Assembly: GCA_029834535.1 (NCBI GenBank)
Contig: JAQMWT010000149.1
Location: forward strand, 110,713 to 174,712
From: Chrysophaeum taylorii
Taxonomy: Eukaryota > Sar > Pelagophyceae > Pelagomonadales > Pelagomonadaceae
Length of the DNA stretch: 64,000 bases
Direction of reading: 5' to 3'
Positions 19,731 to 29,505 of this stretch are shown here, in pieces (the first letter of the stretch is position 1; the number at the start of each line of letters is the position of its first letter). The translations under genes and the position numbers were made by a program. The notes beneath the pieces were generated by a model that was not told where the DNA came from, ran no database searches, and saw only the letters and a program-made list of their open reading frames with translations.

Positions 19731-20045
19731 CATACCCTGATCGCTTAACCGCACGGTTGTGATGGAGGACGGCGCTTTCCGAAAGAATTGCGACGAGGGC
19801 ATCCGTCCTCCCGGCGTAGGTTGTTGTTGCCGGTTCGCCCCACGGGCGGACCGGTTGGGAGCCGGGGTGTTCGCAGTGGGACGGGTTATGATGGCCGGAG
19901 GACGCAGAAGGGAAAAAAAGTGATCGACGACGACGTGATAGGTGTCAATCAAATCGCGGTCTCCAAGACGCTTGGCGACGTGCACCACCTCTGGAGACCC
20001 CCACGCTCCATCCAGCACCCCTCGTCTGCACGCCCCGTGATTCTG
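19731..20045 (+). mobile_element. SINE-like element, copy B, degenerate
   Basis: Begins at CCATACCCTGATCGC and carries the family blocks: TGGAGGACGGCG, CATCCGTCCTCCCGGCGTAG, GCGGACCGGTTGGGAGCCGG and GCAGTGGGACGGG. The 3' quarter is mutated and the (TTAG)n tail is lost, so this is an older copy than A or D. Located between bS20 and MsrA. Confidence 0.65.
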
Positions 20046-20284
20046 ATCCTACTACTACGCGCTCCGGCGCTGGGATCAGCTAACGACGACGCGTGCACTG
20101 GGCTGGCCTCAGAGTAAACGTTTTTTTCGCTTTACCCTGAATTAGAGTAAAAGTGAAACGCTGGTTGTTTTAGTTTTTAAAATTTTGTCTTGATTCCGAG
20201 CCCCAACCACCGCCCGCTGACGTGGACCCCCTCGATCGAGAGCGTGCAAGGCCGCTGACGTGGCTACGTGAGAAGCATCTTGTG

Positions 20285-21040
20285 ATGTCGTCGCGTCTCG
20301 TTCGTGCAGGGCTCATGCTGGGCGCCATGCGGCAAAGTGCGGCGTTTTTGTTCGGTGGGAGGTCCCTCGTCGCCTCCGCGCGTGCGTCGAAGATGGTCGT
20401 CGCCATGAACTTGTGGGGCGGACTCACGGCGAAGCGAGAGATCAACTACGAGAGTCTCAGCGGGCTCGCGAAGGAGGCTGGAGAGTACGCGGTTCGCGGC
20501 GAGATCCCGAACACCTCGAAGGATGGTCTCTCGATGGGCGTTTTCGCCGGGGGGTGCTTTTGGGGCCTCGAGCTGGCGTACCAGCGCGTACCGGGTGTCG
20601 TCGAGACGTGCGTCGGCTACTCCCAGGGCACCGTCGAAAAGCCCACGTACGACGAGGTCTGCTCGGCAACTACAGGCCATACCGAGGCTGTCATGGTCAC
20701 CTATGACCCCGAAGTAGTGTCGTTTGACGCGCTCTGCGACGTTTTTTGGTCGCGTCTTGGCGGTGACGCCGTCCGTTATCACCAAGTGGGGAACGACCGC
20801 GGCCCCCAGTACCGACACGGCATCTACACGAACACCCCCGAGCAGCTCGATGTCGCTCGTAAATCCCTCGTCGAACGCCAGAAGAGTTTCAACCGCAAGA
20901 TCACCACCGAGGTTGAGCCCGTCGGCGTCTTTTGGCCTGCCGAAAACTATCACCAGCAGTATCTCGAAAAGGGTGGCCGCTTTAATTCGCCGCAGTCGGC
21001 CGAAAAGGGCGCGACCGACCCGATCCGATGCTACGGTTGA
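20285..21040 (+). CDS. msrA: Peptide methionine sulfoxide reductase MsrA
   Basis: 251 residues from the ATG at 20285 (the frame upstream lacks an earlier ATG). The MsrA core starts with GVFAGGCFWGLELAYQRVPG, whose GCFWG holds the catalytic cysteine. It continues with YSQGTVEKPTYDEVCS, TGHTEAV, FWSRLGGDAVRYHQVGNDRG, QYRHGIY and WPAENYHQQYL. It reduces the S form of methionine sulfoxide in proteins using thioredoxin. The first 55 residues include MLGAMRQSAAFLFGG, a hydrophobic start with an AAF motif, so plastid targeting is likely but not certain. No intron. Confidence 0.93.
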   Translation: MSSRLVRAGLMLGAMRQSAAFLFGGRSLVASARASKMVVAMNLWGGLTAKREINYESLSGLAKEAGEYAVRGEIPNTSKDGLSMGVFAGGCFWGLELAYQRVPGVVETCVGYSQGTVEKPTYDEVCSATTGHTEAVMVTYDPEVVSFDALCDVFWSRLGGDAVRYHQVGNDRGPQYRHGIYTNTPEQLDVARKSLVERQKSFNRKITTEVEPVGVFWPAENYHQQYLEKGGRFNSPQSAEKGATDPIRCYG

Positions 21041-21939
21041 TCTATTTCGATCGCACGCTCACTGCCTCCTTTCTTTCTGCTGCCCCTTTTAGTGAGTAGC
21101 TCCCTTGCTGATATTGCATCGTGTCTTCCTTTGTAGTTGTAGATGGTCCTCGGGTTCGAGGCGGTGCTGCTGGTGGCGGGTGGTATCTCTCTCTGATGGT
21201 TGTAGTTATTATTTTAGTTTCGGTATTGATTCGACGAAAATATCGGCTCCCTTGGGCCTTGCTTGCTCTACACAGCATGCTCTCGGCGTTGTGGTCGGCC
21301 ACATTAATTTAATAACGACTACTACAATTCGCCCGCATCGCGGCGGTGCAGGTCGGCTCGCCTCGCCTCGCCTCGCCTCGCCGGGGGGGCACGGGCGATC
21401 ATACATGGGGAAAGCACACCCAAAAAAGGAGAAACCAGCAGCGACAAATTCATAACTACCCCGACAGGACGGGATAGGGAATGGTGTGGAGGAGGAGGAC
21501 GAAAGGTCTGGCGCGGTGTCGCGCAGAGGTCAACCCCACGCGGTGGGGGGGGGGGTAAAATACCCAAAGAACTTAAATGTAATAACGAAACATGGTCGGG
21601 TCGCCGCCTCTACTTAAGTCGTACGGCGCTCTCCTCCTCCGTGTGTTTCTTGGGAGATCTCGAGGGGTGGCGTCCCACCCCCTCGTTGTAGAACTTAGGG
21701 TGCGTGCCGGTGTCACCCCTCCCCGAATCCGAATCCGAATCGAAAAGTGGTACCCAACAACGGACACGGAACTAGCCCGGACCGAGGAGCGTCCAAAAAA
21801 GCGCCCACGACGATCGAGACGATGACTTGTTGGTGTTAGGATTTGTGCTGCTGCGAAAACGCGGGTCTCGTGGCGTGATTTAATCATTGGGTGCTGGGAG
21901 GGAAGGCCGCCGGGCGGTTACAGGAGCCTGGTGCGTTCA
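21041..21939. other. Intergenic, no gene recognised
   Basis: Frames on both strands are short and overlapping. A (CGCCT)n run at 21358-21382 and a G-run at 21544-21555 are seen. The last part is the upstream region of the next gene. Confidence 0.45.
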
Positions 21940-24414
21940 ATGGATTCAATCGACGCGGACGACAGGTGTGGTGGGAGTGACGACGAAGGTGGTCGCGACG
22001 ACGAGTGCCGACATCGGCCCGACGGGTTCTCGCGGCTGAGCACGGAGTTGTCGTCGTCTGCGGCAGCGCGACGACGTGGAGGCAGTAAGATGGCTTTGGC
22101 GGCGGCGTGGTTCGTTGGCGTCGCCGTCGCGGCGTGCGGCGGCGCGTACGGCGCGAGATTTTTTGTCGCGGACGCGTCTAGCGAGGTGGAGGCGCTCGCG
22201 TCGGGACTGGATAAGGAGAAGGCGCTGACGGCGGCGCTGGGAAGCAGGATCGAGATGCTGGAAGCACGGCTGGTGTTGATGGCGTACGCGGCGAACCAGA
22301 CGCGGGCGGATCTGGAAGCGGAGGTGGACGCGCTGCGCGGGCGGCTCGAGGATAAAGTCACGAACGAGGACCTGCGAGACGAGATCCGGGCGTCGAGCGA
22401 GGGCCTGGTGGCGGAGCGCGAGGCGTTCGCAGCGAGGGCCAACGAGACTCTGGCGCGCGTCGCTGATATGACGGCCTCGACGGCGAGAGAGGCCGAGGTC
22501 GCGGCGGCCGATTCGGCGCGACGCGAGAACCTCAAGGCGTCGAGCCGCCTCAATCGCACGATCGAGGTCGCCGCGCAGCGGCTGGAGGTCGCGACGGAGT
22601 TGGGCGAGACCGATGTCGCGGCGCGAACCGCGGGCGGCCTTCGGAACTTGAGCACCTACCAGGCGCGCCTCGAGGAGAAGCTCGGCTCGACGGCGACGGC
22701 GGCCGGGGCGGAGATCGACGCCAATCGGCGCGGCGCCGTCGACGCGGTGAGCGCCGTTGCCAAGACGGCCAACGCGACGGCGCACCGCGCGGCCACGGTA
22801 GCGCGCGAGGCGTCGGCGCAGGCGGTGCTCGAGGTGAACAAGGCAACGGTCGAAACCGAGCAGAATTTGGCGGCGCTGAACGCGACGGCGCACGACGCCA
22901 TCGATACGCTCAAGAACTACTCGGCCGACATGCTGCGCGTCGCCGATCGCGTCGAGGCGAGGTTGGAGTCGTCCTCCGAACTCCTGGGCCGCCTCGAGGA
23001 TGCGCTATCCAACGTCAAAGACTCGGTTGCAAAGTACGAAACGGTGACCGACTCTCGCTTCGAGCGCCAGAATTTTCTCTTCCGCGCGTGGATCGCCGGC
23101 TTCTTTGCGCTCGCCGCGTCGATCCTGACCGTCCGCCACGTCTACTCGCACACGACGCGAATGGCCTTTCCCGAGGCCCAGCGCAAGGTCCTGGCGATCC
23201 TCTGGATGGTGCCGATCTACGCGCTCACGTCGTGGGCCGCCATCGTCTGGCCAAAGGCCGAGGACGAGCTCCAGCTCGCGAGCTCCGTCTACGAGGCCTA
23301 CGCCGTCTACATGTTCTTCGCGCTCCTCGTTGCCATCCTCGGAAACGGCGACGGCGAGGACGCCGCCATCGCCCACGGCCTGCCGGAGCTCGTCGCGCAG
23401 CCGTTCTGCACGGGCGTCCTGTCGTGCTCGCCCGGCAGACTCATCTCGGGCGAGCATTTTATGTTCCGGTGCAAGCTCGCGACTCTCCAGTTCGTCGTTT
23501 TTAAACCACTCCTCGCCTGTGCCGAATACGCCTTGCTCCGCTTCGCCCAATTCAGAGGGGCGCTCTTCGACTACACGAAACCGACGCTCTGGATTACGTT
23601 GCTCCTCAACGCCTCCGTCTCGCTCGCGCTCGCCGCCCTCTTCGCCTTCTTCCACGCCACTCAGCACTCCCCGCGACTCAAGCTCCACACGCCCTGGCCC
23701 AAGTTCCTCGCGATCAAAGCCGTCGTCTTCATGACCTGGTTTCAGGCCGTCGCGATCAGTCTCGCGCTAAGACTCAAGCTCGGCCCCAAGTCCTTCGACG
23801 ACGACCTCGCCTCCGCCTTCCAGAACTTTCTCGTCTGTATCGAGATGTTCGTCGCCGCCATGGCGCACGCCCACATCTTCGGCGCAGACGAGTGGCAGCC
23901 AGACTTCAAACCCCTCCACGTCACCGCCTCGGTCGCCGACAATCTCGCGCTCCAGGACTTTGTTCGCGACTTCCGCTCCGTCCTCCCCTCGCGACGCCGC
24001 AAAAAGCCCCCCCGCCAAGCCCTTGGCGATGCCAAGCTTCCGGAAGATATTCAATCTGATGCGGACGACCTCTCGCCGACCAACGAAGACTCGAACGAGG
24101 TCTTCTCCGCCTTGGTTGATGCCCCCCGTCTCCTGACCGAGACCGACGGCTTGTGCTGTAGCGTCGGCGAAAACGACGTCGGAGCCGAGGATGACGACGA
24201 CGACGACGACGACGACGATAATACCGGCGGCGGAAAAAAATGCCACGGAGACGACGACGACGACGCTGACCCGCCTCCAGACAAACACCACCATGATGGC
24301 GCCGATTACGTCGACGACACCCTGGGCTATTCCACCGAAATGGAAATGACCGCAATGGGGGGGGGCTCCACGATTCTTCACACAGGCTCCCGGTCTTGTG
24401 TGGATCTTGTGTGA
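21940..24414 (+). CDS. OST-alpha/TMEM184-like membrane protein with long N-terminal coiled coil
   Basis: 824 residues, no intron, ATG at 21940. Residues ~52-72 (ALAAAWFVGVAVAACGGAYG) form one TM helix. Residues ~78-365 are an Ala/Glu/Arg-rich coiled coil with many N-glycosylation sequons (NQTR, NETL, NRTI, NATA), implying it faces the exoplasmic side. From ~380 a multi-TM region follows: WIAGFFALAASILTVRHVY, RKVLAILWMVPIYALTSWAA, VYEAYAVYMFFALLVAIL, CKLATLQFVVFKPLLA, FLAIKAVVFMTWFQ and NFLVCIEMFVAAMAHAH. This matches the OST-alpha/TMEM184/LAZ1 family. The tail is acidic with an Asp run (GAC repeat at 24192-24218). Family members transport organic solutes or act in vacuolar trafficking. The coiled-coil half is unusual. 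Confidence 0.75.
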   Translation: MDSIDADDRCGGSDDEGGRDDECRHRPDGFSRLSTELSSSAAARRRGGSKMALAAAWFVGVAVAACGGAYGARFFVADASSEVEALASGLDKEKALTAALGSRIEMLEARLVLMAYAANQTRADLEAEVDALRGRLEDKVTNEDLRDEIRASSEGLVAEREAFAARANETLARVADMTASTAREAEVAAADSARRENLKASSRLNRTIEVAAQRLEVATELGETDVAARTAGGLRNLSTYQARLEEKLGSTATAAGAEIDANRRGAVDAVSAVAKTANATAHRAATVAREASAQAVLEVNKATVETEQNLAALNATAHDAIDTLKNYSADMLRVADRVEARLESSSELLGRLEDALSNVKDSVAKYETVTDSRFERQNFLFRAWIAGFFALAASILTVRHVYSHTTRMAFPEAQRKVLAILWMVPIYALTSWAAIVWPKAEDELQLASSVYEAYAVYMFFALLVAILGNGDGEDAAIAHGLPELVAQPFCTGVLSCSPGRLISGEHFMFRCKLATLQFVVFKPLLACAEYALLRFAQFRGALFDYTKPTLWITLLLNASVSLALAALFAFFHATQHSPRLKLHTPWPKFLAIKAVVFMTWFQAVAISLALRLKLGPKSFDDDLASAFQNFLVCIEMFVAAMAHAHIFGADEWQPDFKPLHVTASVADNLALQDFVRDFRSVLPSRRRKKPPRQALGDAKLPEDIQSDADDLSPTNEDSNEVFSALVDAPRLLTETDGLCCSVGENDVGAEDDDDDDDDDDNTGGGKKCHGDDDDDADPPPDKHHHDGADYVDDTLGYSTEMEMTAMGGGSTILHTGSRSCVDLV

Positions 24415-24642
24415 CCAGGGACGCCGGCGTGCAAGTGGCCTACGTCGCCTCTTGTTGCTTTATATTTTGGCGTTCCCGGCGATTTTTGTTATTTTAGTCG
24501 GCCCCTACGCGTTGTGCAAGCGCTGGGCCGTGGCCCCAGGAGAGAGAGGACTCCACCACTTCATTCAGGAGAGACGTACGACAAGCTGCCGCAACGGGCC
24601 TAAGGAATAGGGTCCTGATTGTTTGAAAACGCGCGCAGCAGC

Positions 24643-27174
24643 ATGTTTGTGCGATCGTTTTGCTTCTTGTCGGCCGTGTGGCGCGCAGCATGGAGCAACA
24701 TCGTGCCGCCACATTGTAACGGCCACGGCGCGACGACCCCTGAAGACGACGGTTTCAGTTGCACGTGCATGAGTGGTTATCACGGTCCCGATTGCTCTCA
24801 AAGGCAGTGTCCCCATGGCACGGCGTGGGTGGACTTTCCGACGGCAACGGACCAAGCCCACGCCGACGGCGTCGAATGTTCTGGAGTGGGATATTGCGAT
24901 CGCTCCACGGGGACCTGCCACTGCCGCGATATTTTTGACGGTGCCGCGTGCGAACGGCTCAAATGTCCCATCGACACCGACGGCAAGAACTGCAGCGGGC
25001 ACGGCCAGTGCGTCACGATGCGCTGGGCGGCGGACTACTGGGACGGGCTGCGGCTCGTCCGTCCAAATGTTAGCTACGACCTCTGGGACGCCGACAAGGT
25101 GACGGGGTGCCTGTGCGACGACGGGTACTCGGGATTTAGCTGCTCGCAACTCGACTGTCCACGCGGAGACATTCCGGAAACGAGCGGTCAACAGAATGAG
25201 GTCATACACATCGAATGTCAAGCTGATTCCGGATACTTTGCATTCTCCTTTCGAGGCTACACGTCGGTGGCCATCGCGTACGATACGCCGTACGGCCACT
25301 TGGAAAAATATCTCGAGGACATGCCGTCGATCGGCGACGTGGCAATTACAATGGCAAACTACTCTGAGGCCGTGTGCGGAACTGCGACGCCAGTAAGGAC
25401 GACGATCACTTTTGTCGACGATTTCGGCGATCTTCCCGCGGCGCGCGTCGTGGCGCGAGATCTTGCCTTCAACGGAGGTTCGGCTATTCTCAAGATGGTG
25501 ACACGCCAGGTCCTGCGGTGCCCTGCCGGGGCCTGCGACTCGACATTTAATTGCAGCGGTGGACTTTATTTGGGGTATGACAGCTCGTTGACGTCAAAGC
25601 TTAGCTGGAATGCGACGGTAGACGACGTGCAGCAGGCGCTCGTCCAGCTCCCAACGCTGGGCGCGGCATCCGACTTTGGCGAGATAAACGTCACCGTTAG
25701 CGGCAGCCCAACGCTTTGTGCCGGTCCCAAACGTGCCGGTCAAAATTCTAATTTTACGATCGAGTTTCGCGCGAACTATGGCAACGTCTATAACTTGTCG
25801 TTGATCAACTCGCTCAAGGCGCGAGATACGGGGTTCCCTGTGAACCTGACACTCTCGGCGCAAAAGGGGACAAAGGAGAACGAGTTTTGCAGCGATCGCG
25901 GCTCATGTGACTTCACAACGGGGACGTGCCTCTGCCTTCAGCTGCACAACTTACCGTTCAGCTACAGATACCAGTCGAGCAACGGGTACGGAGGGAAAGG
26001 CACGCGGGGGGATTGCGGACGAGTCGCAGAACCCGCGAGATCGTGCCCGGTTGCGTACAATTCGGTCACCGACCAGCTCTTGCAGTGTGCAGGACACGGC
26101 AAATGCGACAACTCGACCTGGACGTGCAATTGTGAGCTGGGATATTACGGCGGCGATTGTTCGTTGAGGACGTGTCCCTCTGGCCCCGCGTGGTTCAGCG
26201 AGGCCACGGGGCCCGACGAAGCACACGAGCCGATGGAATGTTCGAACATGGGGGTCTGCGAGCGAAGCTTGGGTCGTTGCATTTGCAGGTTTGTGTGTCT
26301 TTCCCACCAATGCGTCGTTGCTCATCGTTGTCGTCTCGTGCTTCGCAGGGAAGGTTTTGGCGGGATAGCGTGCGAGCGAATGGAATGCCCAACCGATGAG
26401 GATGGGATAGTCTGCTCTGGCCACGGGAGGTGTCTGCCTATGTGGCGTATTGCCGAGCTGACCGACTATAGTGGTAACTGGGCGGGACTCAGTTACGGCG
26501 CCGCAACGCGGCAGGCAGAGGCCCAGTGGGACTCGCGCCGCGTTCATGGTTGCTACTGCGACACTAAGGATAGCCGACAAGCCAACGCAGGGCCCGTGAG
26601 CTACATCTCCGGCACAGCTGTCACGAATCCAAGCGTCGGTGGGTACACTGGTTATGACTGCTCCCGAAGATGGTGCCCGGTGGGCGACGACATCACCACG
26701 TCTGGCGACTTTGAAGTGCAGACGATTCGGTGCACCGGATCGCAAAGCTCCGGCCACTTCAGGATTGGGTTTAGACGTCAAGCATCGAGATGGATCTCCA
26801 ATAATGCCTCTTCAGCTGTCGTCGAGGCCGCTCTACGGAATATGTCCACCATCGGGGACGTATCCGTCTCGATGAGTAACGGCAATTCAGCATGCGACTC
26901 GTCATGGCGATTCGACACCGCGTCCGGGATGAGGGTGACGTTTCTCTCCGAGCTCGGCGACCTCCCGATGATGACGACGAATCCCGCCTACAACGTCACG
27001 GAGACGGTCAAGGGGACAAAAGAGGACGTCGAGTGCGCCAACCACGGCTATTGTGACTACGGGACTGGGGAGTGCATGTGTCTCTCTGGATATGTCGGTA
27101 GCGATGGCGACGGGAATGTCGGCACACGGAGAGACTGCGGTCGGCTAGATCCGTCCATACGTCCGGCGTCCTAA
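24643..27174 (+). CDS. Secreted EGF-repeat protein with duplicated beta domain
   Basis: 823 residues with one inferred in-frame intron (26289-26348, 60 bp, GTTTGT...TCGCAG). The ATG at 24643 gives a signal peptide (MFVRSFCFLSAVWRAAW). Cys-rich EGF/tenascin-type modules follow: CNGHGA, CSGVGYCDRSTGTCHC, CSGHGQC, CDDGYSGFSC, later CAGHGKCDNSTWTCNC and CANHGYCDYGTGECMC. Between them a domain of ~200 residues occurs more than once, marked by MPSIGDVAITMAN plus ITFVDDFGDLP in the first and MSTIGDVSVSMSN plus VTFLSELGDLP in the last. No TM or GPI tail is seen, so it is likely secreted or the last exon is missed. Function is unknown; the modules suggest cell-surface adhesion. Confidence 0.75.
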   Translation: MFVRSFCFLSAVWRAAWSNIVPPHCNGHGATTPEDDGFSCTCMSGYHGPDCSQRQCPHGTAWVDFPTATDQAHADGVECSGVGYCDRSTGTCHCRDIFDGAACERLKCPIDTDGKNCSGHGQCVTMRWAADYWDGLRLVRPNVSYDLWDADKVTGCLCDDGYSGFSCSQLDCPRGDIPETSGQQNEVIHIECQADSGYFAFSFRGYTSVAIAYDTPYGHLEKYLEDMPSIGDVAITMANYSEAVCGTATPVRTTITFVDDFGDLPAARVVARDLAFNGGSAILKMVTRQVLRCPAGACDSTFNCSGGLYLGYDSSLTSKLSWNATVDDVQQALVQLPTLGAASDFGEINVTVSGSPTLCAGPKRAGQNSNFTIEFRANYGNVYNLSLINSLKARDTGFPVNLTLSAQKGTKENEFCSDRGSCDFTTGTCLCLQLHNLPFSYRYQSSNGYGGKGTRGDCGRVAEPARSCPVAYNSVTDQLLQCAGHGKCDNSTWTCNCELGYYGGDCSLRTCPSGPAWFSEATGPDEAHEPMECSNMGVCERSLGRCICRFVCLSHQCVVAHRCRLVLRREGFGGIACERMECPTDEDGIVCSGHGRCLPMWRIAELTDYSGNWAGLSYGAATRQAEAQWDSRRVHGCYCDTKDSRQANAGPVSYISGTAVTNPSVGGYTGYDCSRRWCPVGDDITTSGDFEVQTIRCTGSQSSGHFRIGFRRQASRWISNNASSAVVEAALRNMSTIGDVSVSMSNGNSACDSSWRFDTASGMRVTFLSELGDLPMMTTNPAYNVTETVKGTKEDVECANHGYCDYGTGECMCLSGYVGSDGDGNVGTRRDCGRLDPSIRPAS

Positions 27175-27489
27175 CTTCCTCGCGCTTGTGTTGTTGAGTG
27201 AGCGCGGGCCCGCGTGTTTGCGCAGGTACGGCTCGACACTGAACCCGTATTCAGAATTCATATCCTGACCGCGCCGATTGATCTGACGAGCGCGTGCCTT
27301 CGGAAGGGCTGTTCGATTTCTGTCTCGCATTCCACGGCCTTTTCCCAAAAAACAAGAAACAAACCGCAAGGCCTTTCATCATCATAAAGGGGGGGGGCAC
27401 AACGTAGAACTTTCTGTGGTTAAGCTACTAGTACCGCGGCCGCTCGACCCTAGGCGCCCCTAGTAAGCATCTTCTTCGCACGGGTGATC
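27175..27489. other. Intergenic between convergent genes
   Basis: Nothing recognised except a G-run at 27390-27398 and a NotI-like GCGGCCGC at 27437. Confidence 0.4.
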
Positions 27490-28721
27490 TCATAGGATCG
27501 TGATCATATGCGTGTGCTCAGCGTTGATGGTGGGCGTGACTGACAACGCCGGAAAATGGCCGATCCGCGTCCCGCGATTCCGGAGTTCTCGTACAGCAAC
27601 AAAAATTGATCGTTCCATGGGCATGCCAATTGCTTCATCCTGGTTGCCAAAGAGATCGTCTGCGAGCACGGGGTCGTTCGCAAACGCCACAACCTCGGAG
27701 CGAAGGACGCCATCCCACGTAACCCAGGGAGATGGAGTCGATTGGACCGCGACTCGTGCTCCTTCAAGTTTAAGAGTCTCGATAGCCGCATCAATATTTT
27801 CGATGAAATAACGTCCCGTAATCTTGACAATTGTCGAACACCCGCGGAGAAGGGCTGAACGGCGCATCGCGTGCAATATCGCACCGTATTCAGCGTGGCC
27901 TTTACCTGAGCGCGAAGGCGCGTTGATAGGCTACAAGTAGTTTGTGACTCACCACGGTATGGCTGAATATCAGCGTCGTGGAATGAAACGAAGTCGAACT
28001 GAGCGTTCGCGGGCACAACTGCCTTCAACGCGGTGAGGTTTGCGCCCGAATTTTCGACCACGGCAATCGGGAGCGCCGTTCCATTGCCTCGAGCCCACTG
28101 GCTCACGGCGCGTACGTAGTCTTTCCGGCGAATTTCCGGGTCTGCCCGCACAGTATGTGTCATGCCTTGCGCCGGACAGATTGTCGATGTCAGCAACAAG
28201 CACCATTGATCTCGCGGCGGCGGCTCCTCCGATGCCTCGAATGCCGACGACGCTGGCTCTGGATCATCATCACCGTTGCTGCAGCGATCACAGTCGCCGC
28301 CGTCGCATTGAAATGCGGGACAATTAAAGTGCGGCGACTTGCCTAAGTCCGAGACGTAGCCTAGTCCGTCGTCGCAGCAGCCGTTTCCGAGCCAGCGGTC
28401 GCACGTCGCGTAACCGAGCGTAGACAGCACGCAATCTGCCGGCTTCAAACATTGACCAGCGCAGTCCAAAATTCCACCCATGGCGGCGCACTGGCTTGCT
28501 TTGGATAGAGGCACAGCAGCGATGGATTCGCAGAAGCCGCAGTGGGCATCACAAGTCGAGGCGTAAGGGCAGTCGGGGCAGAACCAAACTGAACAATCAA
28601 GTCCTGAATCCTTGCACGCGAGCGCCTCGCCGTCAAGCCACAACGGGTCGTCTTCGCACACCTGAGCTCGGCACCGGGCGAGGCCAAGCGCAACGAAAGA
28701 CAATAATAGCGCGAACACCAT
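27490..28721 (-). CDS. Secreted Cys-rich protein with glycosyltransferase-like domain
   Basis: Two exons on the minus strand, 27953-28721 and 27490-27905, with a 47-bp intron (GTGAGT...CTCAG); 394 residues. MVFALLLSFVALGLARC is a signal peptide. A Cys-rich stretch of ~140 residues follows (CPDCPYASTCDAHCGFC, CDRWLGNGCCDDG, CDGGDCDRC). From ~residue 175 a compact domain reads LLLTSTICPAQ, DPEIRRKDYVRAVSQW, PIAVVENSGANL, then after the splice RGKGHAEYGAILHAM and KITGRYFIENID. The ENSG and K(I/L)TGRY motifs resemble nucleotide-sugar-dependent transferases found in algae, bacteria and large viruses; I infer this and cannot name the donor or acceptor. The tail is short. Confidence 0.6.
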
Positions 28722-29505
28722 CCGAACGAGTTTCTTTCTTAAGTGGCGGGATGTTGAGAATTCAACGGTTACAAAACGCGGATGAGAGCGTGTGTCGTGG
28801 ACACGAGCGGTTGATAAGGGAGTTGAGCCTCGATTCCCCCCTCGACAGTCGTCGTCGGTGTTTTCGCCTCCCTCGGCGCGCGTCTCATGGAGGGAGAGGA
28901 CAAATTTGCAAGATTTCGGGCAGCGCCGCGCAAGCATCGACCACCTGATCAGGCGGCGGCGTCTGGGTCGAAAAAGAGCGAGGTCTCCGCTGCCGCGAGC
29001 GCACCTACAGCGACCGCAGCCCCATCGCGGTCGCGCGACACCCGTGCGCGCGCACCGGCAAAGCCGCTGGTTGCTCCGAAACCCGCGAGCCGCGTCGTCG
29101 ACATTGGCGTCCCGCCTCGCGCGAGCGCCCTATCGCGTGAGTTGTTTTTTTTTCCTTCAGCAGTAGCAGAAATCAATCCTCTTCGAACAAAGAAATCCAA
29201 AGTTGCGATCAGCTAGCCACGTAGGCGAGCGGAGTGTCAGCAACGCGAGCGACTCTGATGTGGACAAAAAGTCAGTGATGAATGATTTATCCTCGTCGCC
29301 CTCGATCGCGGCGGCCTTTGCGCAGGAAAGCGTGGATGCTCAATTCGTACTCGGGCCGTGATACGGTCAAAAAAACGTCAACGGTGCGCCTGCTTTGTTT
29401 TGGATCCTAAGAAAGAAAGAAGGTTGTGTGTGCGCGCGTGTCCCTTTCGACCTTCCTGTTCTTCTTCCAACAACAAAAAGCTCGCAGAATCTCAAGCTGG
29501 CCGCG
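28722..29505. other. Intergenic, with one doubtful small reading frame
   Basis: A plus-strand frame from 28887 to 29216 (109 codons, MEGEDKFARFRAAPRKH, then Ala/Pro/Ser-rich) could be a small basic protein divergent from the glycosyltransferase-like gene. It has no recognised domain and its composition is low in complexity; I leave it as unproven. The rest is the upstream region of the phosphatase gene. Confidence 0.3.

Noticed and set aside
24398-24610. 70-codon frame with a hydrophobic stretch
   Set aside because: Overlaps the end of the OST-alpha-like gene in another frame and has no support beyond one hydrophobic run.
28887-29361. Two-exon small gene using GTGAGT...TTCAG
   Set aside because: The implied intron (24-33 bp) is shorter than all others and both readings are low-complexity.
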